51,811 nt of DNA. It comes from Pyrobaculum sp. (GTDB taxonomy: Archaea > Thermoproteota > Thermoprotei > Thermoproteales > Thermoproteaceae). The position numbers and the translations under genes were made by a program. This document shows positions 20,579 to 28,536 of the stretch, in pieces. The first letter of the stretch is position 1, and every line of letters starts with the position of its first letter. The notes under the pieces are model-generated. The model did no database searches and was not told the DNA's origin. It saw nothing but the letters and a program-made list of their open reading frames with translations. The DNA is taken from NCBI GenBank assembly GCA_009903905.1, contig WYEI01000033.1, positions 1-51,811 on the forward strand, read 5' to 3'.

Positions 20579-21775
20579 ATGCAGACCCCATTCAAATTAG
20601 AGGCGCATCTTAACCGAGATAATTTGCCGGCGGATAGGGAGGTAGAGGTTTTCCTCATGGTTAGGGCTCAGCCCACCAAGGAGGTCGCCACGGCCGTGCA
20701 GACCCACCGGAGGAAGGTGCACATGGCATTTGTCATTGATGCGTCGGGTTCTATGTGCGGCGAGAAGCTTGAGACAGCTAAGGAGGCTATCCTCAGAAGG
20801 TATAGGGGCGATCTTGAGGAGGGGGACATGCTGTCGCTGATAACCTTTTCGCACCATGCGCAGACTGTTATAGCCGCGGCCGCAAAGGGGGAAGGGGAAG
20901 ACGTGGAGGCTAAGGTTAAGTCGGCGCGGTGCGGTGGCTTGACTAACCTATATGAGGGCATCGAGAAGGCGGTCGATCTCCTTTCTAAGACGCCGCCGGG
21001 CTACCTGAGGGTGATGGTTATAGCCACAGACGGTATACCCACTACGGGCATTACAGACCCCGACAAGATTGTGGGACTTGTAAAAAAGGCACGGGAGGAG
21101 CACAATATAGTCACCTTCGTCTATGGCATCGGCGACGACTACGACCTAAAGCTGTGCGACAATATGGCGAAAGCGGGAGGAGGGGCTATGAAACACGCTA
21201 GCAAGCCCAGCGAGCTTGAGGGCTTGACGCAGGTGCTAGCCTCCATGATAAAAAGCACAGTGACGCCGAAGCTTATGCTGGACCTAATCCCAGAAGCCGA
21301 CGTGGCAATCCTTGAGGCAACTATGCTGGCGCCAAGAGCCATGGCGCTCGACCCGAGGAGCAAGCCGTGGGATGTGGGCATGGTTGCGGCAAACGACATC
21401 ATACTCGCCACCTTCAAGCTGAAGATCGGGCCCAGGCCGGAGGGCCGCCAGAAGATAGCTACAGTTGCGCTCGGCGCCATGACGGAGGATGTGGAGGTCC
21501 AGTTCGCCAAAGAGGCTCCTTTCGCCGAGGCGCACCCGGAGGCCCGCATCTACCACATGGCGGGCGTTAGAGTGGTGAACATCGTCGAGAAGTTGAAAAA
21601 CGGCGTGAACCCTGCAGACGACTATAGGCTACTCGATTCCCTGCTCGGCACCCCAGAGGCCCGCGACCTCTTGACAAGAGATCCGTACTTCGCGAGACTT
21701 GTCAACGTGACGCAGAAGACCAAGGTTGAGGACGCCAGGACGAGAGTAGACAGACTCACAAACGCCATGAAGTAA
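20579..21775 (+). CDS. von Willebrand factor A domain protein
   Basis: The protein has about 398 residues. The VWA domain has a complete MIDAS motif: FVIDASGSMCGEKL near residues 51-65, a conserved Thr in GGLTNLYEGI, and the Asp of VMVIATDGIPTTGI. C-terminal strands (LMLDLIPEADVAILE...) resemble the beta domain of chloride channel/inter-alpha-inhibitor-like VWA proteins. There is no signal peptide, so it probably acts in the cytoplasm as a protein-binding scaffold. The stop overlaps the kinase start (TAATG), making it the first gene of a VWA-kinase-phosphatase operon. ATG 20579 is preferred from the TATTTAAATATA box about 26 bp upstream; ATG 20567 would lie only about 14 bp from that box. Confidence 0.85.
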   Translation: MQTPFKLEAHLNRDNLPADREVEVFLMVRAQPTKEVATAVQTHRRKVHMAFVIDASGSMCGEKLETAKEAILRRYRGDLEEGDMLSLITFSHHAQTVIAAAAKGEGEDVEAKVKSARCGGLTNLYEGIEKAVDLLSKTPPGYLRVMVIATDGIPTTGITDPDKIVGLVKKAREEHNIVTFVYGIGDDYDLKLCDNMAKAGGGAMKHASKPSELEGLTQVLASMIKSTVTPKLMLDLIPEADVAILEATMLAPRAMALDPRSKPWDVGMVAANDIILATFKLKIGPRPEGRQKIATVALGAMTEDVEVQFAKEAPFAEAHPEARIYHMAGVRVVNIVEKLKNGVNPADDYRLLDSLLGTPEARDLLTRDPYFARLVNVTQKTKVEDARTRVDRLTNAMK

Positions 21776-23016
21776 TGGCCGACCCCTGGCTGGGCAGAAC
21801 AGTCTTAGGCAGATACAAGTTAAGGAAGAAGCTGGGGGAGGGCGGCATGAGCGTGGCCTACCTAGCTGACGGAGGAGGTCACTATGTCGTCGTTAAGCTC
21901 CCCAACGTGGGGGGACCTAACCCCATCGATATCTGCGTTGATAAGCTGAGGGTAGAGGGTGAGGTCCTGGAGCGCATATGGAGACAGTACGGCGGTCATC
22001 CGAACATTGTCAAGTTTATCGATCGGGGCGACGAGGGGCAGTATCCAGTGGTTGTGGAGGAGTATGTGCAGGGGCAGACCTTGGCTGAGTACGCCGCGGG
22101 CAAGGGCGGGCTTGACCCCGACGAGGCTTTCGAGATAGGCAAGAGGCTGGCAGATGTGCTCCGGTTTCTCCACAGCCACGGCATAATCCACAGAGACTTT
22201 GCCGCAGACAACGTCGTGGTGAGAGGCGTCGATCCCGTCCTGATAGACTTCGGGACAGCCAAGGATGGATATGCTCAGTTGAAGCCAGGTACTAGGGTAG
22301 GAAAGCGGTGCGTGTCGCCGCCGGAGCAGGCAATGAAGGGCTACGCCTACTTTTCCTCAGACGTCTATATGTGGGCATCGATGCTTATGGGGGCTATGAA
22401 GCCGCGGAGAGGCAGATTTGTGGACATAATAAGTAATTTCTGTAGGTATATATCCCCGAGCGGCGCGCTTATAGCCGAACCATGCGACTTGGTGGAATGC
22501 GGCTCTTACGTCGGTTGTCTGAATGACATCCTAAAAATGGCTCTCGAGATAGACCCCACGAAGAGGATTAAAGACGGTGTAGAATTGTACGACAGCCTTA
22601 CGCGCTGTTCTCCGCCACCTCCTCCATGCGAAACCTACCTCCTTATAAACGGGCGGAGGGTCTGCCTAGACCCCAGCAAGGCTTACATCATAGGTAGCGA
22701 GACGGCTAGCGAGCCTGACATCAAAATTCCAGAGCCTGAACTACGGCGAAGCGGCAAGACGTACATCAGCCGCCGCCATGCTAGGATTTGGTACGACAGA
22801 TCGCGGGGAAGGTGGCTTATCCAAGACCTTGGAAGCGTAAACGGGACGAAGATAATCAGGAGCGGGCAGGAGATTGTCATATATTTCGGTTGCCGAGATC
22901 GATGCCCTGGCCAGCCGAGCCAACCCTATGAGCTCGTAACCGGAGATCAGATAGTGCTAGCCTTCAGCAAGAGCACAGGCGCGCCCTACGTCGTGGCAGA
23001 GTTCTATGAGCAATAA
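21775..23016 (+). CDS. Serine/threonine protein kinase with C-terminal FHA domain
   Basis: The protein has 413 residues. The kinase domain (about 8-280) has the Gly loop LGEGGMSVAYLADG, the ATP-binding Lys in VVVKLPN (K41), the catalytic loop IIHRDFAADN, and a DFG equivalent in VLIDFGTAKDG. A Pro/Cys-rich linker follows. The FHA domain (about 300-405) has ISRRHARIWYDRSRGRWLI and DLGSVNGTKI. Fusion of kinase and FHA allows binding of its own or partner phosphothreonines. It overlaps VWA upstream by one base and PP2C downstream by 11 bp. No transmembrane helix is visible, unlike many bacterial PknB-type kinases. It probably forms an opposing pair with the phosphatase next door. Confidence 0.92.
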   Translation: MADPWLGRTVLGRYKLRKKLGEGGMSVAYLADGGGHYVVVKLPNVGGPNPIDICVDKLRVEGEVLERIWRQYGGHPNIVKFIDRGDEGQYPVVVEEYVQGQTLAEYAAGKGGLDPDEAFEIGKRLADVLRFLHSHGIIHRDFAADNVVVRGVDPVLIDFGTAKDGYAQLKPGTRVGKRCVSPPEQAMKGYAYFSSDVYMWASMLMGAMKPRRGRFVDIISNFCRYISPSGALIAEPCDLVECGSYVGCLNDILKMALEIDPTKRIKDGVELYDSLTRCSPPPPPCETYLLINGRRVCLDPSKAYIIGSETASEPDIKIPEPELRRSGKTYISRRHARIWYDRSRGRWLIQDLGSVNGTKIIRSGQEIVIYFGCRDRCPGQPSQPYELVTGDQIVLAFSKSTGAPYVVAEFYEQ

Positions 23017-23812
23017 CATTCAAGCCTCTAGGTATAGGATTTCCGCTACCAGCGACGCGGGGGGCAGAGACCACAACGAAGACAGCTACCTAGTCTTAAG
23101 AGGGTATATAAACGATTTCGAGATCATTATCGCGGCGGTAGCTGACGGGGTCGGCGGCTTGTTTGCAGGCGATCTGGCTAGCCGGATGGGCGCCGTGGCC
23201 TTCTCCTCCAAGCTTCTAGAAAAACTGATGGTCGGCGCCGCTCTCCAGCTGGACGATAAACAAGTGGTCGACGCCCTGCGAGCCGCCGTGGACTACGCCA
23301 ACGAGGTTATCCTGGACAACGTGCCGAGAAGCGGCACAACGCTAGTGGCGGCGTTGGTCATAGGCGACGTGGCCTACGTGGTCAACGTGGGCGACTCCAG
23401 GGCCTATCTGATAGCAAAAGACGAGATACACCAAATCACGAGAGACCACTCCCAGGCCTGGGAGGATCTCCAGAGGGAGCTGGCCAAGTTCTTCGAACCT
23501 GAGAAAAAAGTGGAGTTTGGGGAGCTGGCCGAGTTCAAGAGGAAGTTTATCCAGAGTCACACAAGAGCCCACGTAATTAACAACGTGATAGGCTTCTTTG
23601 GCAAGGTGGAGCCCATAGACGTGTTTAAAATTACGCTACACGAAGGCGACGTACTTCTGCTCTGTAGCGACGGTCTCAGCGATGTCCTAAACGACAACGA
23701 CATATATAAAATAGTGGTAAGCAACAGCGATGACGCCGCCCGGAAGCTCGTAGAGGAGGCAAAGAAAAACGCCACAGACAACATAACAGTCGTATTAATC
23801 AAAAGAACATGA
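23006..23812 (+). CDS. PP2C-family serine/threonine phosphatase
   Basis: The protein has 268 residues. It has the PPM metal-binding motifs in order: SDAGGRDHNEDSYL, VADGVGGLFAGDLASR, GTTLVAALV, VNVGDSRAYLI, ITRDHSQ, and LLLCSDGLSDVLNDNDI, with a late DNITVVL. These coordinate two metal ions and mark an active protein phosphatase. The start lies inside the kinase 3' end (11-bp overlap), so kinase and phosphatase are made together, as in bacterial kinase-phosphatase pairs. Confidence 0.93.
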   Translation: MSNNIQASRYRISATSDAGGRDHNEDSYLVLRGYINDFEIIIAAVADGVGGLFAGDLASRMGAVAFSSKLLEKLMVGAALQLDDKQVVDALRAAVDYANEVILDNVPRSGTTLVAALVIGDVAYVVNVGDSRAYLIAKDEIHQITRDHSQAWEDLQRELAKFFEPEKKVEFGELAEFKRKFIQSHTRAHVINNVIGFFGKVEPIDVFKITLHEGDVLLLCSDGLSDVLNDNDIYKIVVSNSDDAARKLVEEAKKNATDNITVVLIKRT

Positions 23813-23839
23813 CTCTGTTAAGGAGTTGAATACTCTGCT

Positions 23840-24165
23840 ACACCAACGAAATAGTGGAACTCTTGAAACCAAGACCCAATCCCGATGTTAGGTGTAACGC
23901 AAATAATGAAACGTAGCTTCAATGGCTATAAAAGATGTATCTTGCTATCCAGATACCGTGCGGTAACTTTGGCAACATGGTGCGAATATAGATACTGGCG
24001 ACGGAACAGCAAGACTCCTCCGCATCTACCCGCCGAACGAGGTCGCGTTGGCGTAGCCAGCGAGCTCATAAATCACGGCGCGGACGTCAACGCGAGAGAT
24101 AACTCTGGCTTACTCATCTTCTTTATGCCGCAAAATAGACTATGCATATATAGCACATGAGATAG
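23840..24165 (+). pseudogene. Decayed ankyrin-repeat gene fragment
   Basis: Pieces of ankyrin repeats are visible in different frames: VELLKPRPNPDVRCNANNET at about 23850-23910, then SKTPPHLPAERGRVGVASEL with INHGADVNARDNSG at about 24010-24105. The first piece repeats almost letter for letter the start of the intact gene downstream (GATGTTAGGTGTAACG at 23884 and 24245). This looks like a partial tandem copy that has decayed by frameshifts. Confidence 0.7.
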
Positions 24166-24172
24166 ATATCAC

Positions 24173-24973
24173 ATGACTCTCTGTATCCTGGTGTGTACAT
24201 GGCTCTCGGATCTCGAAAAAGCTTTAAAGGGAGGGGCCAACCCTGATGTTAGGTGTAACGACGAAGGTGAGACTCCTCTGCACATAGCTGTGAGATATGA
24301 AAATGTGGATAAGGTAAGGCTTCTTCTCCAATACGGAGCCTCTCCCAATGTTAGGACTAGACATGGCGACACTCCTCTTCACTACGCCGTCTGTAACAGC
24401 GAGAGAAATGTGTTTGAAATGGTTAACGTTTTGCTAGCCAGCGGGGCCGACGTAAATGTGAGAAATATTGACGGACGGACTCCTCTCCATTGCGTTGCCG
24501 AAAGGGGATTTGTAAATACTGCAAAGTTACTACTGGACAAGGGGGCGGATCCAAACCTCGCCGATAACAACGGAAAGACTCCCCTCCACCTTGCCGCTGA
24601 AAACGGCCATTTTGCCGTTGTCAAGATTCTTGTGGACAACCGCGCGGATGTCGGTATCCGCGACAGCCACGGATGGACCGCATTGCACTACGCGGCTACC
24701 GGCGGATTTACAAATATTGTAAAGTTTCTCCTCGAACACGGGGCCGACCCAAATGCAGAAAACGACGGAGGGAACACGCCTCTACATGTGGCGGCCCTCA
24801 AGTGCTTCCCAGATCTGGTCGAGGTTCTGCTTGACCACGGAGCTGACCTGAGCCGGAAAAACCGGGAAGGAAAAAGCCCCATGGACATCGCCAGAGATAA
24901 ATGCATCGCCTTCTCCGTGGCGGTAGACGACTGGAGGCGGAGGAGGGGGAGCGTTACCCAAATATATCAATAG
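24173..24973 (+). CDS. Ankyrin-repeat protein
   Basis: The protein has 266 residues made almost wholly of about seven 33-residue ankyrin repeats, with the consensus G.TPLHxAxxxG...(V/I)(V/K)xLLxxGADPN clearly visible (ETPLHIAVRY, DTPLHYAVCN, RTPLHCVAER, KTPLHLAAEN, WTALHYAATG, NTPLHVAALK). The last repeat is capped by a basic helix (DDWRRRRGS). Ankyrin repeats form a protein-binding surface. A TATA-like GCATATATAG about 25 bp before the ATG supports this start. It lies after the kinase/phosphatase operon and a decayed copy of itself. One spacer in each CRISPR array of the window also translates as an ankyrin repeat, although none matches this gene base for base, so ankyrin genes probably travel on local mobile DNA. 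Confidence 0.92.
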   Translation: MTLCILVCTWLSDLEKALKGGANPDVRCNDEGETPLHIAVRYENVDKVRLLLQYGASPNVRTRHGDTPLHYAVCNSERNVFEMVNVLLASGADVNVRNIDGRTPLHCVAERGFVNTAKLLLDKGADPNLADNNGKTPLHLAAENGHFAVVKILVDNRADVGIRDSHGWTALHYAATGGFTNIVKFLLEHGADPNAENDGGNTPLHVAALKCFPDLVEVLLDHGADLSRKNREGKSPMDIARDKCIAFSVAVDDWRRRRGSVTQIYQ

Positions 24974-25022
24974 CTCCGATTTCTGAGACCGGCGCGGAGC
25001 TCGGTTTCGACGCGTTGAGCCG

Positions 25023-25775
25023 TCACATCGCGGCTTTTTCGATTACGGCGAAGAAGAGGTCGCGGCTTTTGCAGGCGCTACTCCTTACTATTTCCTTCAG
25101 TATCACAGATACATTTGCCTTCTTTCTCGCAAGTTTCTGCGCCAGCCTGTAGAGGCGGCTGTAGTCCGAAGGCTTGACCCACCGGTACTTCTCGCCGCAG
25201 AGAACCAACAGCTCTTTCAGCGGATTGTAATACTGGTACACGCCGAGAGGCTCAACGCCCTTTGAGACGTTTTCCTCGGCGATTAGGGCCACACAGCGCC
25301 TCAGTACGTCCTTATGGTTGTTGTAGATGTCGTACAGAGGCTTGATCAGCATCTCCGCGGTTTTTCTCGCCGCTGTTCTGTCTGCAGGCAAGACGTACAT
25401 ATCCGCGTCTCTCAGCCTGTCAGCCACCTCCGAGAGACACCGCGCCAAGATTCTCTCAACGTCGAAGGCGTCGCCGGCAACAGCCGTGCCGTACCTCTTG
25501 ATCTTCCCGTCTACGCAGTCGAGAAGGTGGTGAAGAGCCGCCGCCCGTAGATGCACCTCGTCAAGCCTGCCCCGCATCGCCAGACACCCCACCAAAACCT
25601 CGGCACCGCTCACTGCAAGCATCTTGATTTCGCCGAGATCTAACGCCGGATGTCTGACTCCAACGTCGTGGGTGTCGCACTTCCCCAGATCGATAAGCCT
25701 ATCGACGAAGTTCGCCACGTCGCCAGATATCCCAATTAACTCTGCGCACGTCCTGTGCACCCTATGGGAAGGCAT
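25023..25775 (-). CDS. Uncharacterised protein, possible HD-domain family
   Basis: The protein has 250 residues. It begins MPSHRVHRTCAELIGISGDV and has NFVDRLIDL then CDTHDVGVRHP near residue 35, where H36-D37 could be the metal-binding pair of an HD fold. The rest is helical, with a long charged tail. Crenarchaeal proteins starting with a MPxHRxHR motif are, in my memory, annotated as HD-domain or hypothetical. No TATA box lies at the usual distance, though one (TTTATAAATATG on the minus strand, near 25850) is found about 75 bp upstream. It converges with the ankyrin gene. Confidence 0.65.
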   Translation of the reverse strand: MPSHRVHRTCAELIGISGDVANFVDRLIDLGKCDTHDVGVRHPALDLGEIKMLAVSGAEVLVGCLAMRGRLDEVHLRAAALHHLLDCVDGKIKRYGTAVAGDAFDVERILARCLSEVADRLRDADMYVLPADRTAARKTAEMLIKPLYDIYNNHKDVLRRCVALIAEENVSKGVEPLGVYQYYNPLKELLVLCGEKYRWVKPSDYSRLYRLAQKLARKKANVSVILKEIVRSSACKSRDLFFAVIEKAAM

Positions 25776-25955
25776 AGCCCCCGCGCAGAGCCAAGACGCA
25801 AGCGGCAGACTGTAGCGCAGACACGACCATGAATCCCCGGGGTCTCATATTTATAAACTTACTGGCGAACCAGATGGGCGCGACCCTCCTCAGCGTCAGA
25901 TTAGGGCATTACGAAAATGTACAGAACCAACAGATCCAGGGAGACAGAGCTTACG

Positions 25956-25979
25956 GTTTCAATTATCCGTTTGAGATGC
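25956..25979 (-). repeat. Orphan CRISPR-like repeat
   Basis: A single 24-bp unit matches the repeat of array 2 at 22 of 24 positions (C to A at position 10, T to C at position 13), including the intact GTTTGAGATGC end. No second repeat lies nearby. It sits about 120 bp from the tRNA-Tyr 3' fragment and may be a relic of an array or a chance insertion. Confidence 0.6.
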
Positions 25980-26096
25980 CTTTACGCGTCGAAACACGAC
26001 GCAAGCCGCCAAAGCACAGCAATACCTGGTCGCACCCAACAAGCCAGACGTAGCGGCACTCTGCGTAGGGGAAGACAGAAGAAAGCCGGCTTGCAA

Positions 26097-26131
26097 TCGG
26101 CCCGCCGGGATTTGAACCCGGGACCGCCCGC
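26097..26131 (-). repeat. Intron-less copy of the tRNA-Tyr 3' half (possible attachment scar)
   Basis: The minus strand reads CGGGCGGTCCCGGGTTCAAA, then TCCCGGCGGGCCGA. This equals positions 40 to 73 of the spliced tRNA-Tyr at 27882-28068, base for base over 34 nt, but without the 16-nt T-loop intron. No matching D arm or anticodon arm can be folded upstream. A CGGCCC on the minus strand near 26140 could pair with the acceptor end, but no tRNA results. It is read as a tRNA fragment or att-site copy left by an integration event, with the PaREP2b gene lying between it and the tRNA. Confidence 0.6.
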
Positions 26132-26473
26132 GTTCTTGGGCCGTGTTCATACAAGGCATGGGGATTGTCCTCTGCTAGATCGGGGGCGTCTAGAGACCAG
26201 CTCTCTGGTTGCGTCTTGTTGAGCCTCGCCGTCATGAAGCGAGCGCTACGGCGCCGCAAAAACGGTGAATTACGCCCACAAGCATAATTGTAACTGTGAA
26301 TATCTACTTGGTCAGTCTTTACCTGTTGAGAGAAAGTTTACATAATTAACCTAAGAGAGGAGCCATGGAGTCGATTATGGCTCAACATGCGCCGCGGCGT
26401 CTACCACGTCACGGATAACTAAATTAAACAACGTCTAGAGCTTGCGCTGGCCGAGCCGCCGACTATTGAAGAG

Positions 26474-27736
26474 GTGCTCGAGCAGGTCTCCACCCGCGGC
26501 GTCCTCCGGGGGCCTGTGGACTGGGTCTTCCCAGCGTGGATGCTCTACGTCGAATATGCAACGCAGAAGATCGCCGAGACGTTTCCGTTATCGGAAGAGG
26601 AGAAGAGACAGCTACTTCACTTCCGGGGAACGCTGACACAATTGTTGCTGGAGGCGCAGAAACAGGCAAAGGCAAAGCTGGCGGCGCTGTACGAGGCCGT
26701 CGCCGAGGGCACGTACAGGGTAGAGGGCAACAAGCTGTACGCGCCAGACGGGACGTGGATGTATGTAATAGGGGACTCCGCTCCACATATTCCAATCCGC
26801 GGCGTAACAGCTAAGACGTGTTTACCCGACCTGCTGAAGCTTCCGCTCGAGAGGCTTGAACTGCTTCAGCTGGGCTGGAGGGCAAGCGACGAAGGCAGGC
26901 ACAAGAGGCAACCTTACATGGGCACTACACAGCCTTGGCAGGTGTTTACCTGGGCGGCGGCGAGATACGGAGAGCTCTACGCATGCGTTCTCTCGACCAA
27001 CTTGACGCATGAAGGGATAAGCATTGAAGTGTACATCAAGGCGAAGAGCTGGAGGCAGAGGTGGAGTAAGGACGAGGCGATAAGCCTAGTCGCGGAGTAC
27101 CTCAGACGCGGGGAGTGGACACCCATGCTCACCATGTGGTTAGGAGACGGAAAGGCAAAGTGGCGAAACATCTTGCAAAGCAAGTACGAGCTACTAGTCG
27201 CAACTAAGGAGCCTTGGAGGCTGGGCATCCGCAAGGGAGCATACGAGGCCCTAGTCGCCACCGGCAAAGAGGCGTTTGTAAAGCTTAGAGAGACGGCCGG
27301 CGCATACGGCGAATTGCTGGATCTGCTGAAGACCCACAAGTGGATCTATATAAAGCTGGCCACAGACGACGGCTTTAGAGCCGCCCTTAAGCAAAAGAAT
27401 AGCATAACTGTGGAAGGCATTGTGATGTTTCTGCGTCTCGTCAGCGGTGGGGGCGGCTCGCTTCTGGCTGAGCACTACACCCGCGACCCAGGAAAGGCGC
27501 ATGCCGCTGTCGACAAGCTCAAGGCGGCCGGGCTGAGGCCCAACATTGTGAGGTCCGGCCCAAACTACGTGGTGTACATCGCCACCACGGACCTCCTAAA
27601 GCTTGCAGAAGAAGACGACGCCGTCAGAAGAACCGTAGCGCAGTACCTCGCCGAAAAGGCGGAAAACGGCACGCCGAGGCAGAGGGAGATCGCTAGGAAA
27701 CTCCTGCAAAGACACCCTCTTTTTCTATCCTCTTAA
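26474..27736 (+). CDS. PaREP2b-family protein (Pyrobaculum repeat family), probably N-terminally truncated
   Basis: The protein has about 420 residues. It matches what I recall of PaREP2b proteins: PVDWVFPAWMLYVEYAT, PLSEEEKRQLLHFRGTLTQL, WTPMLTMWLGDGKAKW, LDLLKTHKWIYIKLATDD, LRPNIVRSGPNYVVYIATTD, and the end KAENGTPRQREIARKLLQRH. The function of the family is unknown. The reading frame is open back to about 26423 (ALAEPPTIEEVLEQV), but no good start is visible. The Ala-rich N-terminus known for the family is missing, so GTG 26474 is only a placeholder start. It lies between the tRNA-Tyr fragment and the tRNA-Tyr gene and may be cargo of an integrated element. Confidence 0.75.
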   Translation: MLEQVSTRGVLRGPVDWVFPAWMLYVEYATQKIAETFPLSEEEKRQLLHFRGTLTQLLLEAQKQAKAKLAALYEAVAEGTYRVEGNKLYAPDGTWMYVIGDSAPHIPIRGVTAKTCLPDLLKLPLERLELLQLGWRASDEGRHKRQPYMGTTQPWQVFTWAAARYGELYACVLSTNLTHEGISIEVYIKAKSWRQRWSKDEAISLVAEYLRRGEWTPMLTMWLGDGKAKWRNILQSKYELLVATKEPWRLGIRKGAYEALVATGKEAFVKLRETAGAYGELLDLLKTHKWIYIKLATDDGFRAALKQKNSITVEGIVMFLRLVSGGGGSLLAEHYTRDPGKAHAAVDKLKAAGLRPNIVRSGPNYVVYIATTDLLKLAEEDDAVRRTVAQYLAEKAENGTPRQREIARKLLQRHPLFLSS

Positions 27737-27881
27737 TCGCCTTCCGTCTTCTCGACATCGCCATGCGTTAACCAACGCCGAACTTGACCGATATGCGGAA
27801 CTGCAGAACCGAAGACAACGACGTGCGGAATCAGTCAATGTTTAGTCTGATTGCGCCGAAGACAGCCAGGAAACTCATGGA

Positions 27882-28068
27882 TCGGCCCGCCGGGATTTGT
27901 GGGCGGGTTCTCCTGAACCCGGGACCGCCCGATACAGGCCCCGGGGGTTTCGTCTTGGCTGTCCCCCGGGTGGCTGTCTACAGCGTCGCCCGACCGGCGA
28001 GTCGGCGCTCCCCCTTGGCGCCGCCCATCCGGATCGACGGGCGCTCTCGACCGCTGAGCTACGGGCCG
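27882..28068 (-). tRNA. tRNA-Tyr (anticodon GTA) with three introns
   Basis: Removing three introns gives a regular 74-nt tRNA: acceptor CGGCCCG/CGGGCCG (C1-G72, typical of archaeal tRNA-Tyr, discriminator A), D arm GCTC/GAGC, anticodon stem CCCGG/TCGGG with loop CTGTAGA, T arm CCGGG-TTCAAAT-CCCGG. The anticodon is at 27979-27981. Introns are 27985-28037 (53 nt, within the anticodon stem, position 30/31), 27934-27977 (44 nt, position 37/38) and 27899-27914 (16 nt, within the T loop). Exon-intron junctions can form helices with the intron ends (CGCCCG with CGGGCG), as in bulge-helix-bulge splicing sites. A TATA box TTTTTAAAT lies about 28 bp upstream on the minus strand. Confidence 0.92.
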
Positions 28069-28119
28069 CTCTAGATATAGAAAAACGGAGATTTAAAAAT
28101 CTTTTCTCTTAAGCAGTTC

Positions 28120-28310
28120 CGCTGTCTGGCGACCCCCGACCTCACGTCTTTCAGCTCGTTCACGATGGTGCCGAGGTAGAAGACGAGGACCTCCTCCGTG
28201 TTCAGCTTTTCCCCTCCTTAATCTTGCCCAACACATGCTCCACCGCAATCTTTAACGCGTCATAGGCAATTAGAGACGTCAGCCTCAAAGGCCACGCCGC
28301 ATCTCTATGA
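28120..28310 (-). pseudogene. Remnant of a small helical protein gene with a frameshift
   Basis: On the minus strand one frame reads WPLRLTSLIAYDALKIAVEH then VLGKIKEGKS and stops. An overlapping frame continues at once with NTEEVLVFYLGTIVNELKDV. The two parts look like one helical protein broken by a frameshift near 28216. I do not recognise the family with certainty; small repeat-family (PaREP) proteins of Pyrobaculum have similar composition. Confidence 0.4.
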
Positions 28311-28324
28311 AAGCGTTACTCACC

Positions 28325-28500
28325 ACATCGCCTAGCAACGCCGCGGTTGTAGCCGCGGCATCGACCGCCGCCGTCCGTTTGCGATCTGATGGCCGCGGTA
28401 CAGCTGAAGGGGGAGTCTATGGTGTGGCTGAAGACTTAGGGGGAAGAGACGGGAAGTCGGAGTTTTTTGAAGTCTCTTGCAGACTCCGGCTGTGTCGTCG
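28325..28500 (+). pseudogene. PaREP2-like N-terminal fragment
   Basis: SNAAVVAAASTAAVRLRSDG resembles the fragment at 12530 (GNAVVAVAAVV...VPLRLDGYD) and has the same Ala/Val-rich plus RLxxDG layout. It is short, shows no start signal and is followed by the csx1 promoter. Taken as a decayed fragment. Confidence 0.3.
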
Positions 28501-28536
28501 GATGATATAGTTATATATAAACATGTTAAAGATAAT

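Noticed and set aside
26097..26260. A second complete tRNA gene with introns
   Set aside because: Only the T arm and 3' acceptor strand can be matched; I could not assemble a D arm, anticodon arm and 5' acceptor strand even when allowing introns.
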